64,000 nucleotides of DNA from Marinoscillum luteum (GTDB taxonomy: Bacteria > Bacteroidota > Bacteroidia > Cytophagales > Cyclobacteriaceae), in the NCBI RefSeq assembly GCF_044005705.1, contig NZ_JBIPKE010000013.1, positions 200,788 to 264,787 on the forward strand. The letters are read 5' to 3'. The notes below the pieces were generated by a model. It was not told the DNA's origin. It saw only the letters and a list, made by a program, of their open reading frames with translations, and ran no database searches. A program made the position numbers and the translations under genes. Shown in pieces: positions 35,099 to 44,600 of this stretch. The stretch's first letter is position 1. Every line of letters begins with the position of its first letter.

Positions 35099-35932
35099 AT
35101 GGAGAACGCGGATTTTAAACATTTCGGCAAACTGAGAAGCAAGCTCTTCGTCATCGTGTTTGGTACCGATACCCCGGCAGGCAAGGCTTTTGATTTGGTA
35201 TTGCTTGTGGCCATTGTACTCAGCATCATTGTTGTCATGCTGGAGAGTGTAAGGGATATCAAAATCAGATTTGAGGAGATATTTTACATACTGGAATGGA
35301 CCTTTACAATCATTTTCAGTATCGAATACCTGCTGAGGATTTTCATAAGTAAAAAACCAAAAACATATGTCTTTAGCTTTTTCGGAGCGATAGACCTCAT
35401 TGCCTTGCTGCCGACTTATATCAGCTTATTTGTGACCGGAGGCAGCTACCTGGTAGTGATCCGGGCGATACGGTTACTGCGAGTTTTCAGAATCATGAAG
35501 CTGACCAGGTACATCAATGAAGCCAGGATGTTGGGGCAGGCCATGGAAGGTGCCAAACGCAAGATCCTGATATTTATGGGAGCTGTATTTACCCTGGTGA
35601 TGATCACTGGCACCCTGATGTACCTCATAGAAGGTGGGGAAAATGGATTTACCAGCATTCCTAGAAGTATCTACTGGGCTGTGGTGACCGTAACGACTGT
35701 TGGTTATGGAGATATCGCACCGCATACTGTGCTGGGGCAGACCTTTGCCACCATACTGATGCTTACGGGTTATGCTATCCTGGCAGTGCCCACAGGGATT
35801 ATGACTTCTGAGATCAATAAAGCAGAACGACGAGGATCTATAAAAGATAAAATTTGCCAGCGTTGTACTACGGGCAATGAGCGACAATCCAATTACTGCA
35901 GTAAATGCGGAGAACGCTTGGAAGAAATATAA
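35099..35932 (+). CDS. Voltage-gated potassium channel with C-terminal zinc ribbon
   Basis: A 277-residue six-transmembrane channel subunit. The voltage-sensor helix S4 is IRAIRLLRVFRIMKLTRY (about residues 121-138) with regularly spaced arginines. The pore helix and filter are VVTVTTVGYGD (about 195-205), the K+-selective signature. After S6 a short linker leads to two CxxC pairs (CQRC 253-256, CSKC 267-270) that form a zinc ribbon. Channels of the KvAP/KvLm type lack such a domain, so the ribbon may serve in assembly, redox or metal sensing. The gene stands alone between two terminators. Confidence 0.92.
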   Translation: MENADFKHFGKLRSKLFVIVFGTDTPAGKAFDLVLLVAIVLSIIVVMLESVRDIKIRFEEIFYILEWTFTIIFSIEYLLRIFISKKPKTYVFSFFGAIDLIALLPTYISLFVTGGSYLVVIRAIRLLRVFRIMKLTRYINEARMLGQAMEGAKRKILIFMGAVFTLVMITGTLMYLIEGGENGFTSIPRSIYWAVVTVTTVGYGDIAPHTVLGQTFATILMLTGYAILAVPTGIMTSEINKAERRGSIKDKICQRCTTGNERQSNYCSKCGERLEEI

Positions 35933-35940
35933 GCGCATAA

Positions 35941-35974
35941 AAAAACCTCCCTGATGATTCAGGGAGGTTTTTTT
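35941..35974. terminator. Bidirectional terminator
   Basis: A 14-bp stem (35941-35954 with 35959-35972), a 4-base loop and A/T runs on both sides. It serves the channel gene (plus) and the FAS1 gene (minus), which converge here. Confidence 0.88.
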
Positions 35975-35997
35975 ATGTAATTGGTTTCGTTTAATTC

Positions 35998-37257
35998 TTA
36001 TTGTACCGGAGACAGAAGCCCTGCGATTACATGTACTCGACCATTTGCAGTAACAAGAGATGAACTTGCGCTGGCAGGTACAGCTACCTGAGCCTCAGGT
36101 GTAGTGTCACCATTAGAATCAATCACTATTCCTGTAAGGATACCTTTTGCAGGATCAGTAGGGGCTTCAGTAGACAATACGGTCAGCGTAGCTCCAGAAG
36201 CAGCTGTGAATTGTGCACCTTGAGTTAAGCTGGTGGATAACACCTCAGACAAAACAATCTGAGTGGTGATAATTCCGTAAAAGCTCTGAGCCGGGGTGCC
36301 TGACATAAAGGCTTTGATCTCTGCTTCACTGGCTGTTCCATCGCTATTTCCCGCTTTTGTATCGGCAGCCACATGGAATGTTCCATTACTTGGTGCAAAC
36401 ACCGTGTGCGTAGCACTACCCGAAAGCATGGAGTAAATGGTAGGCAAAGAATTTTGAGCCGCGAATGTGTCAGCTTTGAAGATCGCCTGAGCAAGTAATG
36501 AGAAATCAGCACCAAGAAGGAGTGTTCCTGCATTGGTTCCAAGGATAGGAGTCAGCTGTGCGCCGACTGTTTGGGGTATCAATACAGATCCTACTACATG
36601 CATCACACCATTTGTGGCTTTTTTGTTAGCTCCTGTAATTGCAATGGCATTATTAGAAGAACCTGTCAGCAAGGTTCCATCAGCATTCACCACGATTTTA
36701 TCTACGCTATTCACATCCACACCCTGACCAGTAGCCAATGTGGTTACCTGCTTGCCAGAGGTCAAATCAGCTTTCAGGTAAGAGGTTACCGAAATATGAT
36801 AGGCCAATACATTTTTGATGATATCTGGATTAATAGAGGTGATCTGAGCTGGAAATCCCGGAGTAGCCAGTAGGTTGACAAATGCATCATTGTTAGGCGC
36901 AAATAGGGTAAAAGTACCACTAGCACCCAGAGTAGCTACCAAATCAGGATATACACCCAGGTATTTCTCCAAAGAGTCAAGACCCTCAGTGCTTTGTACC
37001 AATTCCCAGATGGTCTTGGTAGGTTCGCCTTGAGTATCATCGTCATCATCGCTATTATCTACATATCCGGTAGGCTGCTCGCAAGCGCTCACAGAGGTAT
37101 TGGCATCACCCAAACCATCCGCATCGGCATCCGCATACCAGGTAGTTTCAGTACATGAAGGTTCATCCTCACCACAGCTGGTGGTGAATGCCAGGCCAAT
37201 TACTACGGCAAGCATAGCCAGGACTTTCAATGGGTTAATTGAATTTTTCATCATCAT
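35998..37257 (-). CDS. FAS1 (fasciclin) domain lipoprotein
   Basis: A 419-residue exported lipoprotein. The lipobox is FTTSC (Cys28). An Asp-rich segment (ADADADGLGDANTSVSACEQ, then DNSDDDDDTQGEP, residues about 42-80) looks like a single thrombospondin-3-type Ca2+-binding element of a kind common in Bacteroidota surface proteins. Two FAS1 domains follow (about 85-230 and 235-419), each with the FTLFAPNNDAF or HTVFAPSNGTF motif. FAS1 domains mediate adhesion. Three consecutive ATG codons open the gene; which is used cannot be decided. Confidence 0.9.
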   Translation of the reverse strand: MMMKNSINPLKVLAMLAVVIGLAFTTSCGEDEPSCTETTWYADADADGLGDANTSVSACEQPTGYVDNSDDDDDTQGEPTKTIWELVQSTEGLDSLEKYLGVYPDLVATLGASGTFTLFAPNNDAFVNLLATPGFPAQITSINPDIIKNVLAYHISVTSYLKADLTSGKQVTTLATGQGVDVNSVDKIVVNADGTLLTGSSNNAIAITGANKKATNGVMHVVGSVLIPQTVGAQLTPILGTNAGTLLLGADFSLLAQAIFKADTFAAQNSLPTIYSMLSGSATHTVFAPSNGTFHVAADTKAGNSDGTASEAEIKAFMSGTPAQSFYGIITTQIVLSEVLSTSLTQGAQFTAASGATLTVLSTEAPTDPAKGILTGIVIDSNGDTTPEAQVAVPASASSSLVTANGRVHVIAGLLSPVQ

Positions 37258-37394
37258 CTTCTTCGATTTTGTTTAATGTGTAATTTAATTCCAATCTCTC
37301 ATTTTATGGAACACATAAAGTTAGATAAAATTATTATGCAAGCATACTATTTTGACCCTCAGAAATACCGAAATATTTTCATTTTGTTAATTCT

Positions 37395-37880
37395 TTAGAT
37401 TTTTTTCCGGGCTACCTGAGTGTGCAGATCTTTGAGTTTCATAAGTGCAGCACTGCCATACCATGGCCTGAGCTCCATTTTTAATCGGCCCGCCTGTATG
37501 GCAGGATCGGTGCTGGTAAGGGCTTCGGCTTCTTCTATGGTTTCCACCGCAAAAACATAGATACCCCGGATCTCCTGATCATCCAGAAACGGGCCAGCCA
37601 GAACCAGTGTACCTTCCTCGGCCATTCTGGCTATGTTATCCAGGTGTGCTCTTTGTAGCCTGGAAGCTTCCACAGAATCCTGACTTCTATTGGGACCTGC
37701 AATGAGGTTGGCAATGACGTAGGATCGCATGCCATAGTCGTCTGCACCTACCTCCGCTGCCAGCAGTGAATCATACTCAAGAGCCGTTGATGGTTGAAGG
37801 TTGGTTTGTTCTTTTTTGGAAGATTGGCAGGCACATAGTGCCAGTATAAGTCCAGGGATTATTATCTTAAGCGTGTTCAT
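37395..37880 (-). CDS. YciI-family lipoprotein
   Basis: A 161-residue protein with a lipoprotein signal (IIIPGLILALCAC, lipobox Cys18) followed by a YCII-related domain. The YciI pattern is visible in SYVIANLIAGPNRSQ, HLDNIARMAEEGTLVLAGPF and GIYVFAVETIEEAEALTSTDP. YciI proteins are small dehydratase- or hydrolase-like folds; their function in this context is unknown. Confidence 0.8.
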   Translation of the reverse strand: MNTLKIIIPGLILALCACQSSKKEQTNLQPSTALEYDSLLAAEVGADDYGMRSYVIANLIAGPNRSQDSVEASRLQRAHLDNIARMAEEGTLVLAGPFLDDQEIRGIYVFAVETIEEAEALTSTDPAIQAGRLKMELRPWYGSAALMKLKDLHTQVARKKI

Positions 37881-37913
37881 GTGAGCAGAATTGTTTTATG
37901 TTAATCTAGCCAT

Positions 37914-37945
37914 TTTGACAATAACCGAGGAAATGATTAGTTTTA
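37914..37945 (+). promoter_or_regulatory. Candidate promoter of the DUF1800-DUF1501 operon
   Basis: TTTG at 37914-37917, a 20-base spacer and TAGTTTTA at 37938-37945, one mismatch from TAnnTTTG. The spacing is the usual one for Bacteroidota sigma-A promoters. The start codon is 18 bases downstream. Confidence 0.45.
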
Positions 37946-37963
37946 AAGAATACAAAAATTTCT

Positions 37964-39685
37964 ATGAATAATTCAAAAGATAGAAATTATCTACCAAAAA
38001 ATTATCAGGAGCTACTGGCCAAGTACCGTAAAGTACCACCGGTAGTGTTGGAAACCAATCACCCAGCCTCGCCGAAGCGAAGTGCCTTAGCCACTGGTTT
38101 GGAGGTTTACTCAGGGGAGTGGGGCGATGTGCAAAAGCTTCATCTACTCAGGAGAACACTTTTTGGAACCAGGCAGAAGGATTTGGAAGCCCTGGCGGGT
38201 TTAGACGTGTCGCAGGCCGTTGATCTGTTGCTGACCAAGGGCACCGTGACCCTTCCCGTGAACAATTATAATGATCCTGCAAACGGGGTGGAAGACCCGG
38301 AGATTGCTTTCGGCGAAACCTGGATCAATTCCGCTTATGGCGACCAATACGAAGGGCCCAGAACCAACTCACTCAAGGGATGGCTGATTAAAAACATGCT
38401 CAATCAGGATACATCAGTTGAGGAGAAAATGCTTCTTTTCTGGCATAATCTGCTGCCTATCCAAACCTGGGGTGTGTTCTATGCAAAGCTGAGCTATCGC
38501 TATTTTGAGATGCTGAGGAGAAATCTCTTTGGCAATTTCAAAACCATGATCAAAGAATTGACCCTTGATCCGGCCATGCTGCTGTACCTAAACGGAACCT
38601 TTAACAACAAGGAAGCTCCCGATGAAAACTACGGTCGCGAACTGCAGGAGCTATTTTGCATCGGTAAGGGACCCAATGCGAACTTCACTGAGGAAGATGT
38701 GCAGGCTGCTGCTCGTGTGCTTACTGGTTGGGTTGTTCGGTGGGAGGATTTTGAGGCGTCCGGGATATTGCCTTCTTATTTCTACAGCCCGTTTCATGAC
38801 ACCACCAACAAGCAATTTTCTGCATTTTATGGCAATAGGGTGATTCTGGGTAGGACTGGAGAGGCCGGAGCAGAGGAACTTGATGAGTTGCTGGATATGA
38901 TTTTTGATAACAACGAAACAGCACTTTATCTGTGCAGGCGACTGTATCAGTTTTTCGTGTACCCGGAGATAGATGCCGCTGCTGAAAGTCAGGTGATAGA
39001 ACCCCTGGCGAATATTTTAAGAACCAATGACTATGAAGTAAAGCCTGTACTGGAGGCCCTATTCAAGAGTGCTCACTTTCATGATGAAGCCAACTGGGGA
39101 GCCATTATTAAAAGCCCAACAGAGTATGTTTTAGGCTTGTGGAGAACCCTGGAAGTAGAAGGAGTAGACCCTGAAGATTTGCTGCTCGGTTACACACAGC
39201 ATAATAGTTTCTTATGGAACATGGCCAATCTGGGTATGGAAATTGGTGATCCCCCGAGTGTATCGGGTTGGCCAGCCTATTACCAGACTCCTTCTTATGA
39301 TAAATATTGGCTGACTACCGATACCATTGCCAACCGTGCGATTGCGAGTGATTCGCTGGTGTATTGGGGTTTTTGGATCAAGGAGGGGGTTCAGATTCCT
39401 GCGGATTTGATCAAATTTATCAGTGGACTCAATCATCCTGAAGACCCTAACCTGATGCTCCTGGAGAGTAGCCGACTCTTACTCGGAATGGAGCTGGAGA
39501 CGGAGATGCTGAATAACCTGAAGAGCATTTTATTGTCTGGCCAGCAAACAGATAGCTACTGGTCTACGGCCTGGGGTGAGCTTACAGAAAACCCCGACGA
39601 TGAAGAGTACAGAATGGTTGTTGAAAACCGCTTGAAGCCTACTTTTCAGCATTTGTTACAATTGGGAGAAGCCCAGCTAATGTAG
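37964..39685 (+). CDS. DUF1800 domain protein
   Basis: A 573-residue protein of the DUF1800 family. Features of the family: VQKLHLLRRTLFGTRQKDLEAL near the N-terminus, LFWHNLLP, the LYLNGTFNNKEAPDENYGRELQELF region, and FTEEDVQAAARVLTGW. No signal peptide or Tat motif is visible at the N-terminus (MNNSKDRNYLPKNYQEL), although the family is commonly exported. Function unknown. The DUF1501 gene follows 7 bases later; the two families are routinely encoded as a pair. Confidence 0.88.
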   Translation: MNNSKDRNYLPKNYQELLAKYRKVPPVVLETNHPASPKRSALATGLEVYSGEWGDVQKLHLLRRTLFGTRQKDLEALAGLDVSQAVDLLLTKGTVTLPVNNYNDPANGVEDPEIAFGETWINSAYGDQYEGPRTNSLKGWLIKNMLNQDTSVEEKMLLFWHNLLPIQTWGVFYAKLSYRYFEMLRRNLFGNFKTMIKELTLDPAMLLYLNGTFNNKEAPDENYGRELQELFCIGKGPNANFTEEDVQAAARVLTGWVVRWEDFEASGILPSYFYSPFHDTTNKQFSAFYGNRVILGRTGEAGAEELDELLDMIFDNNETALYLCRRLYQFFVYPEIDAAAESQVIEPLANILRTNDYEVKPVLEALFKSAHFHDEANWGAIIKSPTEYVLGLWRTLEVEGVDPEDLLLGYTQHNSFLWNMANLGMEIGDPPSVSGWPAYYQTPSYDKYWLTTDTIANRAIASDSLVYWGFWIKEGVQIPADLIKFISGLNHPEDPNLMLLESSRLLLGMELETEMLNNLKSILLSGQQTDSYWSTAWGELTENPDDEEYRMVVENRLKPTFQHLLQLGEAQLM

Positions 39686-39692
39686 ATTTATT

Positions 39693-41246
39693 ATGAGAAG
39701 AAGATCATTTTTAAGACACGTTTCTCATTCTCTGGCGGTACCTGGTGTATTGGGTGCTATGGGCTTCCGCATGCCGGGACCCAATTCCTTAACCTCATTA
39801 TTGAGAATGGCTGCGGATACCGATCGCGTATTGGTTATGATTTTTCTGGAAGGTGGAAATGATGGATTGAATACCGTCATCCCTCTGGATCAGCTTTCTG
39901 CTTTGAACAAAGTGAGACCACATGTGATCATGCCTGATAATAAGCTTCTGAACCTTTCAGATGCTGATGTGGCGTTTCATCCTTCTTTTGATGGTTTGAA
40001 ATCACTTTATGATGAGAACAGGTTTCAGGTTATTCAAAATGTGGGCTATCCACAGCAAAATTACTCTCATTTTCGATCCACGGACATCTGGATGAGTGCC
40101 TCTGATTCCAATGAGTTGGTCAATTCGGGGTGGACTGGGCGCTTTTTGAGTGATTCCTATCCTGGTTATCCTGAGAGTTTCCCCAATGATGACATGACCG
40201 ATCCACTATCCATTGAGATAGGCTATGGTAGCTCGTTGCTTTTTCAGGGGCCTCAGTCCTCCATGAGTATGGTCATTAGCGATCCGGATTTCTTCTATGA
40301 CCTGATAGAGAATGAGGAACGGGAAGTGCCGGATACCCCCGCAGGAGAAAAACTAAAATATGTGCGTCTGATTGCCAAGCAATCTCAGCAATATGGCCAG
40401 GTGGTCAAAGCTGCTGCTGCCAAGGTCAAAAGTCAGGCGACCTATCCTCAAACCTACATTGCCCAGCAGCTGAAGATTGTTTCTCAGTTGATCGCTGGAG
40501 GATTGAGAACCCCTTTGTACCTCGTGCGAATGGGGGGCTTTGATACCCATGATGCGCAGGTAGAGGGATCTGATCATACCCAGGGAGAGCACGCTTCTCT
40601 TCTCAAGGATCTGAATGACGGCATTATGGCTTTCATGAAAGATCTGGAGATGCAGGGAACAGATGATAAGGTAGTTGGTCAGACATTTTCCGAATTTGGG
40701 CGACGCATCGTCTCCAATGCCAGCTTAGGTACGGATCATGGAGCTGCCGCTCCGATGTTCTTCTTTGGAAACGCTGTGATGGGAGGGGTGACAGGTACCA
40801 ATCCGAGCATCTCCAGCAATGCTAAGTATGATGACAACCTGGAATGGGAGTTTGATTTCAGACAGATTTACGCTTCTGTTTTGGAGCAATGGTTGGGAGC
40901 TTCTTCGGTTCAGGATGTATTATTTAGGGACTTTGAAACAGTCTCTATTATTGGAGAACGCGAAAAAACATTGGCTGCTCAACCTCAAGAGGGTCGGGGA
41001 TTACTGGTCTACCCTAATCCACTGAACGGACGAGCTACGATCAGGGTGGATGCCGTGACAGAGGCAGTAGCCATCGATTTGATTGATATCAGCGGAAAAC
41101 ATATTGAGTCCATCTATCGAGGAAACATTTCTCAGGACCAGCAGATTAGTTGGGAGACTTATCGCCTCCCACCGGGTAAGTATTTTGTCACCGTTCGTGG
41201 CCAAAAAACCAGGCGGGTTTTTCCGGTCATGAAGGTTGGGTACTAA
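39693..41246 (+). CDS. DUF1501 protein with T9SS sorting domain
   Basis: A 517-residue protein. The N-terminus MRRRSFLRHVSHSLAVPGVL is a Tat-like signal (RRRSFLR). The DUF1501 domain (residues about 45-420) includes VLVMIFLEGGNDGLNTVIPL and SEFGRRIVSNASLGTDHGAAAPMF; the family is related to alkaline phosphatase-like sulfatases. Residues from about 435 (LLVYPNPLNGRATIRVD) to the C-terminus form a type A T9SS sorting domain, so the protein is exported across the outer membrane and probably attached to the surface. A terminator follows. Confidence 0.9.
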   Translation: MRRRSFLRHVSHSLAVPGVLGAMGFRMPGPNSLTSLLRMAADTDRVLVMIFLEGGNDGLNTVIPLDQLSALNKVRPHVIMPDNKLLNLSDADVAFHPSFDGLKSLYDENRFQVIQNVGYPQQNYSHFRSTDIWMSASDSNELVNSGWTGRFLSDSYPGYPESFPNDDMTDPLSIEIGYGSSLLFQGPQSSMSMVISDPDFFYDLIENEEREVPDTPAGEKLKYVRLIAKQSQQYGQVVKAAAAKVKSQATYPQTYIAQQLKIVSQLIAGGLRTPLYLVRMGGFDTHDAQVEGSDHTQGEHASLLKDLNDGIMAFMKDLEMQGTDDKVVGQTFSEFGRRIVSNASLGTDHGAAAPMFFFGNAVMGGVTGTNPSISSNAKYDDNLEWEFDFRQIYASVLEQWLGASSVQDVLFRDFETVSIIGEREKTLAAQPQEGRGLLVYPNPLNGRATIRVDAVTEAVAIDLIDISGKHIESIYRGNISQDQQISWETYRLPPGKYFVTVRGQKTRRVFPVMKVGY

Positions 41247-41275
41247 TGACCTTTTAGGGTGCGAAATGAAATATC

Positions 41276-41302
41276 GGGCAGCTATTCGCTGCCCTTTCTT
41301 TT
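41276..41302 (+). terminator. Terminator after the DUF1501 gene
   Basis: A 7-bp stem (GGGCAGC 41276-41282 with GCTGCCC 41288-41294), a 5-base loop and TTTCTTTT. It overlaps the last codons of the convergent gene that ends at 41282. Confidence 0.65.
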
Positions 41303-44194
41303 GGCTGCTTGTCTGGGAGCATTCACCTTTAAAGGAGCGGAAGCATTCTTCTCACCAATGTTCAGCGTGAAGGTGTAGGCACCCGCCGGGAGGTAGTACT
41401 TTCCATTGTCTCTTGCTTCCAAAGTGCTTTCCAATTCCAGTTGCTTTTGCAGTTCTTTCACCTGAGAGCTGTCAAATGTGAAATCATATTCCAGGTAGTT
41501 CAACCCTTTGTCCAGATGAGCAGTCCAGGATTTCAATACCAGGCTGTCTGTTGAAATGCTCAATGTAGCCGTGCCTCCGATGCTTGTATAGGCTTCTACG
41601 ACCGTTTGAGGCTCATTGTACCCGTCCCAATGCCAGCTGCCTTTGGTGCCCCACCTTTCGGAGTAGCTCTTCTCAGAGATTGGAAATACCTTGATGTCAT
41701 CAGTAAGGCCGGGAAGTTGCTGCAGGGATTCAATATTGGCCACATAGATAGAGCGCCCATGGGTACCGAGGATGAGGTCTTTGTCTCTGGGGTGGATCAC
41801 CAGGTCATGCACTGCCACAGCCGGTAGACCTTCATTGAAAGCCATGAAAGACTCACCTCCGTCCAGGGAGACATATGCTCCATGATCTGTACCTACATAG
41901 AGAATGTTTTCGTTTTCAGGGTCTTCTTTGATCACGTTCACGGGTTCTTTGGGCAAATCCAAGCCAATTGGTTTCCATGTTTTTCCATAATCATCGGATC
42001 GATAAATCAGGGCATCAAAAAGGTCCCAGCGATAACCATTGAGGCTGGCATACACCCGGCCTTCGGCATGTGCCGATGCGGTCACCCTGCTCACCCAAAG
42101 GTTGGTGGGAAGGCCACTGGCTATTTTCTCCCACGTCTGTCCGGCATCCCTACTGATATGGATGAGTCCATCATCACTGCCTACATAGAGCAGCCCAAAT
42201 CTGATGGGAGATTCGCTGATGCTCGTGAGTGTGCCATAAGCCACATCACCTTTTTTGCCACCATTGGTCAGGTCTCCGGAGAGGGTCTCAAAATCTTCGC
42301 CCTGGTTCATCGAGCGATGAAATTTGTTGCTACCAAAATAGACAATGTCCTGATTGTGGCTGGAAAGCAGGATCGGTGACTGCCAGTTCCAGCGGAGCGG
42401 GGCCTCGCCCAGTTGATGCTTTGGGGTAATGTATTTTTGATCTCCGGTGGAAGTATTGATTCTGAAATAGTTGCCAAACTGATAGCCGGTATAGACCAGA
42501 TCGTTGGTTCGGGTGTCTATGACCACCTGCATACCATCCCCACCCATGAGCCGCTCATAAGGGTATTTCCCTTCTTCCAGCCAGCTTCTGCTGTAGGTAT
42601 AGTTGCTGGGGCCTTTCCAGACACCATTGTCCTGTAGGCCCGCATACACATTGTAAGGCTCAGCCATATCCACATTTACCGTATAGAGCTGACCTACTGC
42701 CGTGGAGTTACACTTGACCCAGGTGTCCCCAAAATCATAAGAGATGTTGATTCCACCGTCATTTCCATTGATCAAATGACCCGGCCTGGAGGGATTGACC
42801 CAAAGGGCGTGATGATCGGCGTGCACGTTTTCCATATCTGTGATGCTCCAGGTACTGCCCCCGTCTGTTGATTTGATCAGTGGAACTCCCATGGTATAGA
42901 GAATGTCAGGATTTTGTCCGTCCACTCTTATTTGTCCAAAATAGTAGCCATAGGAAAATACCAGCGCGTCAATGTAATCTTCATGCGTCTTTCTCCAGGT
43001 TTCTCCACCATTGTCAGACCGGTAAACTTCCGCACCCTTCACGGGTGTGTCAAAAAGGAGTGAATTTGCATCCTCCAGATAAGTCACCAGATCTTGTGGT
43101 TTTACTTTTCCTTTTTTCACCTCTTCCTTGATGTCTACGGCATTGTATTCATCGGGAAAGTTTTCCCGGTCCAGAAAATCGTTGAGTTCATCATTGGTAA
43201 GCGCCAGGAAGGCATCGATCGTTGTGTTTCTCAGTAGGTTTTTTGTGACAGAAAAAGTTTCCTTTTCCGCTTCATTCCGGCGGTCTTGATTATCCAGTAT
43301 GGCATAGATGATCTCAGGGTTAGAGGGGGCATATGCCAAGCCAATCCTGCCGGTGCCTTCAGTGTCCGGAAACCCATTGTCTCCGGATGAGATATTGAGC
43401 CAGGTGATGCCACCATCTGTAGATTTAAACATGGCCGAACCTTTGCCTGACTCCTCAAAATTCCATGCTTTTCGGTCCTTCTGCCATGAAGCCGCAATCA
43501 ACTCATTGGGGTTTTTAGGATTCAAAATCAATTCTACAAATCCACTTTTTTTATCTACATAGAGGGTTTTTTCCCATGAAACACCACCGTCTACGGTCCG
43601 GTAAATGCCAGATGCTTGATTATTTGAGTACAATGGTCCCAAAACAGCGACCCAGAGAATCTGCGGATTATCGGGATGTACAATGACCCGGCCGATGTGA
43701 TGGGATTCCGGGAGCCCCAAATGCTGCCAGGATTGGCCATTGTCTGAGGATTTGAATAATCCGTAGCCTGAGTAGGAGGACCGGCTGGAGTTATTTTCAC
43801 CAGTCCCTACATAGATGACTTTCTCGGTCCAGTCTACAGCAATATCGCCGATGGTCATCACGATCTCATTGTCAAATATGGGATCAAAAGAGGCACCTTC
43901 ATTTTTGGTTTCCCAAAGCCCTCCGGAGGCATAAGCCACATAGAAGTGAGCGGGATCCTGAGGGTCAACTTCCAGGTCTACCACCCGGCCACTCATGATG
44001 GTGGGTCCAATATTTCTGAAGGGAATGTTTTGGACCAGCGAGTTTTCCAAAAGGCTTTGTCTCTGCAAAAAGCCTTGCCATCTGTCTGCAGCAGAGGTGG
44101 CGGCTGGGGTATCATTTATTTTTGGTTTTTGCCCGGAGACGTGGGTAGTAGCTAGCGTTAAGGCGAGCAGTAAAATCAGAGGGAAGCTTTTCAT
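41282..44194 (-). CDS. Large exported BNR/VPS10-type beta-propeller protein
   Basis: A 970-residue exported protein. The signal peptide is MKSFPLILLLALTLATTHVSGQ. Many Asp-box/BNR repeats follow, in the form S-x-D-x-G-x-x-W, for example SSDNGQSW, STDGGITW, SDNGGETW, STDGGSTW, SRDAGQTW, SDDYGKTW. Together they form sortilin-type (VPS10) ten-bladed propellers, as in the xyloglucanase/WD40-YVTN-BNR-like family. The C-terminal 150 residues contain a further beta-rich domain without a T9SS signature. The ATG at 44194 is chosen for its good signal peptide; an ATG at 44266 would add 24 residues that spoil it. Substrate or ligand unknown. Confidence 0.82.
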   Translation of the reverse strand: MKSFPLILLLALTLATTHVSGQKPKINDTPAATSAADRWQGFLQRQSLLENSLVQNIPFRNIGPTIMSGRVVDLEVDPQDPAHFYVAYASGGLWETKNEGASFDPIFDNEIVMTIGDIAVDWTEKVIYVGTGENNSSRSSYSGYGLFKSSDNGQSWQHLGLPESHHIGRVIVHPDNPQILWVAVLGPLYSNNQASGIYRTVDGGVSWEKTLYVDKKSGFVELILNPKNPNELIAASWQKDRKAWNFEESGKGSAMFKSTDGGITWLNISSGDNGFPDTEGTGRIGLAYAPSNPEIIYAILDNQDRRNEAEKETFSVTKNLLRNTTIDAFLALTNDELNDFLDRENFPDEYNAVDIKEEVKKGKVKPQDLVTYLEDANSLLFDTPVKGAEVYRSDNGGETWRKTHEDYIDALVFSYGYYFGQIRVDGQNPDILYTMGVPLIKSTDGGSTWSITDMENVHADHHALWVNPSRPGHLINGNDGGINISYDFGDTWVKCNSTAVGQLYTVNVDMAEPYNVYAGLQDNGVWKGPSNYTYSRSWLEEGKYPYERLMGGDGMQVVIDTRTNDLVYTGYQFGNYFRINTSTGDQKYITPKHQLGEAPLRWNWQSPILLSSHNQDIVYFGSNKFHRSMNQGEDFETLSGDLTNGGKKGDVAYGTLTSISESPIRFGLLYVGSDDGLIHISRDAGQTWEKIASGLPTNLWVSRVTASAHAEGRVYASLNGYRWDLFDALIYRSDDYGKTWKPIGLDLPKEPVNVIKEDPENENILYVGTDHGAYVSLDGGESFMAFNEGLPAVAVHDLVIHPRDKDLILGTHGRSIYVANIESLQQLPGLTDDIKVFPISEKSYSERWGTKGSWHWDGYNEPQTVVEAYTSIGGTATLSISTDSLVLKSWTAHLDKGLNYLEYDFTFDSSQVKELQKQLELESTLEARDNGKYYLPAGAYTFTLNIGEKNASAPLKVNAPRQAAKRKGSE

Positions 44195-44258
44195 GGGTAA
44201 TGTTTTTGACGGAGGTGTAATTATACTAAATTTCGGGTTCAAGAAAACGAACCCAAAG

Positions 44259-44600
44259 ATGACCAAAATATTTCATAACCCGAGGTGCCGAAAGAGCAGG
44301 GAAACGTTGAACTTACTGGAAGAGAAAGGTGAGGAGCCTACTATCATAGAGTATTTGAATACGCCCCCAACAAGAGCTGAACTGGCGGAAATCGTAAATA
44401 TGTTGGGTATAGTACCTGAAAAGTTAATTCGAAAAGGAGAAACTGAATATAAGGAGCTTTTTAAGGGAAAAACGTTATCTGATGATGAATGGCTGGATGC
44501 TATGGTGCAATACCCTAAACTTATCGAGCGCCCCATTGTGATCAAAAATGGAAAGGCCGCGATCGGTCGTCCTCCGGAAACCGTACTCGATATTTTATGA
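44259..44600 (+). CDS. ArsC/Spx-like thioredoxin-fold protein
   Basis: A 113-residue protein matching the glutaredoxin-dependent arsenate reductase ArsC/YfgD type: IFHNPRCRKSRETLNLLEEKG with the catalytic cysteine at residue 9, then the middle KLIRKGETEYKEL and PIVIKNGKAAIGRPPE. It could reduce arsenate or be a general redox protein; no other arsenic genes are near. The ATG at 44259 is taken; the frame is open upstream but lies inside the opposite-strand gene's leader. It overlaps the next gene by 4 bases. Confidence 0.85.
   Translation: MTKIFHNPRCRKSRETLNLLEEKGEEPTIIEYLNTPPTRAELAEIVNMLGIVPEKLIRKGETEYKELFKGKTLSDDEWLDAMVQYPKLIERPIVIKNGKAAIGRPPETVLDIL

Noticed and set aside
44234..44254. Hairpin GGGTTC-8-GAACCC between the BNR protein and the ArsC-like gene
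   Set aside because: A 6-bp stem in a divergent promoter region without a T run; too weak to be called an operator or terminator.
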